This document shows, piece by piece, positions 63,512-64,000 of a stretch of DNA of 64,000 nucleotides (positions are counted from its first letter, which is position 1; the number at the start of each line of letters is the position of its first letter). This DNA is from Actinomycetes bacterium. GTDB taxonomy: Bacteria; Actinomycetota; Acidimicrobiia; Acidimicrobiales; RAAP-2. Below the pieces are notes generated by a model, which was not told the DNA's origin, made no database searches, and saw only the letters and a list, made by a program, of their open reading frames with translations. A program made the position numbers and the translations under genes. The stretch spans positions 1 through 64,000 of the forward strand of contig JAJYGN010000012.1 of assembly GCA_021790675.1 (NCBI GenBank). Direction: 5' to 3'.

Positions 63512-64000
63512 TGTTCCGCCCGACTAACGCCGGACTTCCCTTTCGCGTGTCATCGCCAGCCGCTGAGAGAACCCCAGTCTGATGCTCGGCTCCACGCTTT
63601 TCCGGGGCTCCAACTGAGCCCAGGCTCGCCCAACGGGCGAGATTGATGGCGGCGTTGTCGTCGCGCTGGTGTGAAGAGTTGCACTCTTCACAGGTCCAGT
63701 GCTCCAACCAGCCAATGCCTTGGACGTGACCACAGTCGTGGCACGTCTTTGACGAAGGAAAGAACTGATCGGCTTCGATCAAGGTGGACCCGTACCAGGG
63801 GCACTTGTAGCGAAGCTGACGACGGATCTCTCCGAGTGCTGCGTCAGAGAGACCACGACGACGCGAACGCACGCCGGGGAGACCTTTTTGTTGCAGCAGT
63901 GACGCCGCATCCAGACCTTCGACCACAATCACGCCGTGGGTTTTAGCGAGGTTGGTAGTGAAGACGTGGATGGTGTGTTGGCGGACGTGGGCGACCTCGG
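63489..64000 (-). mobile_element. tnpB: TnpB-type (OrfB zinc-ribbon) protein, C-terminal part
   Basis: Partial gene: the frame stays open to the window edge, so the start is outside. The visible ~170 residues include KTHGVIVVEGLDAA (RuvC-II Glu), a zinc ribbon KTCHDCGH...WTCEECNSSH and the RuvC-III Asp in RDDNAAINLAR, so the catalytic core here looks intact. The tail after LARW is a low-complexity extension. TnpB proteins are RNA-guided nucleases of IS200/IS605-type elements. It lies directly upstream of menB on the same strand. Confidence 0.88.

Overview
The window is a GC-rich, almost wall-to-wall coding chromosomal segment of an actinobacterium. Several things point there: an actinobacterial-type integration host factor beside gmk, a DUF1844-type gene divergent from infC, a PriA that has lost its helicase motifs, a fused ribBA, and the gene orders pyrR-pyrB-pyrC-carA-carB-pyrD-pyrF-mihF-gmk-rpoZ-coaBC-metK-priA and aroC-aroK-aroB-aroQ-efp-nusB. 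The class Acidimicrobiia is my best guess, from the respiratory gene set and general feel; only the first ~124 nt of the 16S rRNA gene are inside the window, so this is not proven.

Layout. 1-540: 5' end of a leftward 16S rRNA gene with its leader and promoter region. 540-9723 (minus): a RecB-like nuclease/SF1 helicase gene, then the arginine cluster argC-argB-argF-argR-argG-argH, tightly overlapped and lacking argJ and argD. 9789-10685 (plus): an EamA-type exporter. 10638-16886 (minus): infC-rpmI-rplT, an rRNA methyltransferase, pheS-pheT and an acyl-ACP-thioesterase-like gene. 17197-17466 (plus): DUF1844-type protein, closed by a perfect 22-bp-arm terminator. 17517-22384 (minus): a branched-chain-amino-acid-type ABC transporter. 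22427-27474 (minus): def-fmt-rpe-ribD-ribBA-ribH plus a small cold-shock-like gene (no ribE). 27490-34603 (minus): pyrD-pyrF, mihF, gmk, rpoZ, coaBC, metK, priA; 34600-41813 (minus): pyrR, pyrB, pyrC, carA, carB, with a PyrR-type RNA hairpin over the pyrR ribosome-binding site. 41893-50531: a cytochrome oxidase region. 50632-55492 (minus): aro/efp/nusB and an Nfu-type gene. 55547-58521: small unknowns, a lipoprotein and tyrS. 58547-63438: ccdA and menaquinone genes menD, menH, menA, menB. 63489-64000: 3' part of a TnpB-type gene running off the window.

The most unusual region is the oxidase cluster. It contains subunits II, I and III, a membrane-anchored cupredoxin with an incomplete CuA-like site, a 37-residue single-helix protein, two CtaG-type proteins (one apparently lacking the usual histidines), an SCO protein, an unknown exported protein and two paralogous small membrane proteins sharing a WAYVFEWP core. 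Subunit I keeps all metal ligands but appears to lack the usual D-channel aspartate and K-channel lysine and carries an extra N-terminal two-helix extension.

A second theme is expression. At least a dozen genes have a TANNNT -10-like hexamer ending 6-8 nt before the start codon and no Shine-Dalgarno sequence, which suggests leaderless mRNAs; inside operons, genes instead overlap by 1 or 4 bp (ATGA, GTGA, TGATG, TAGTG) or have clear Shine-Dalgarno sequences. infC appears to start at an AUC codon, and the rRNA methyltransferase three genes later may do so too. All functional calls come from reading the translated sequences; no database search was run.
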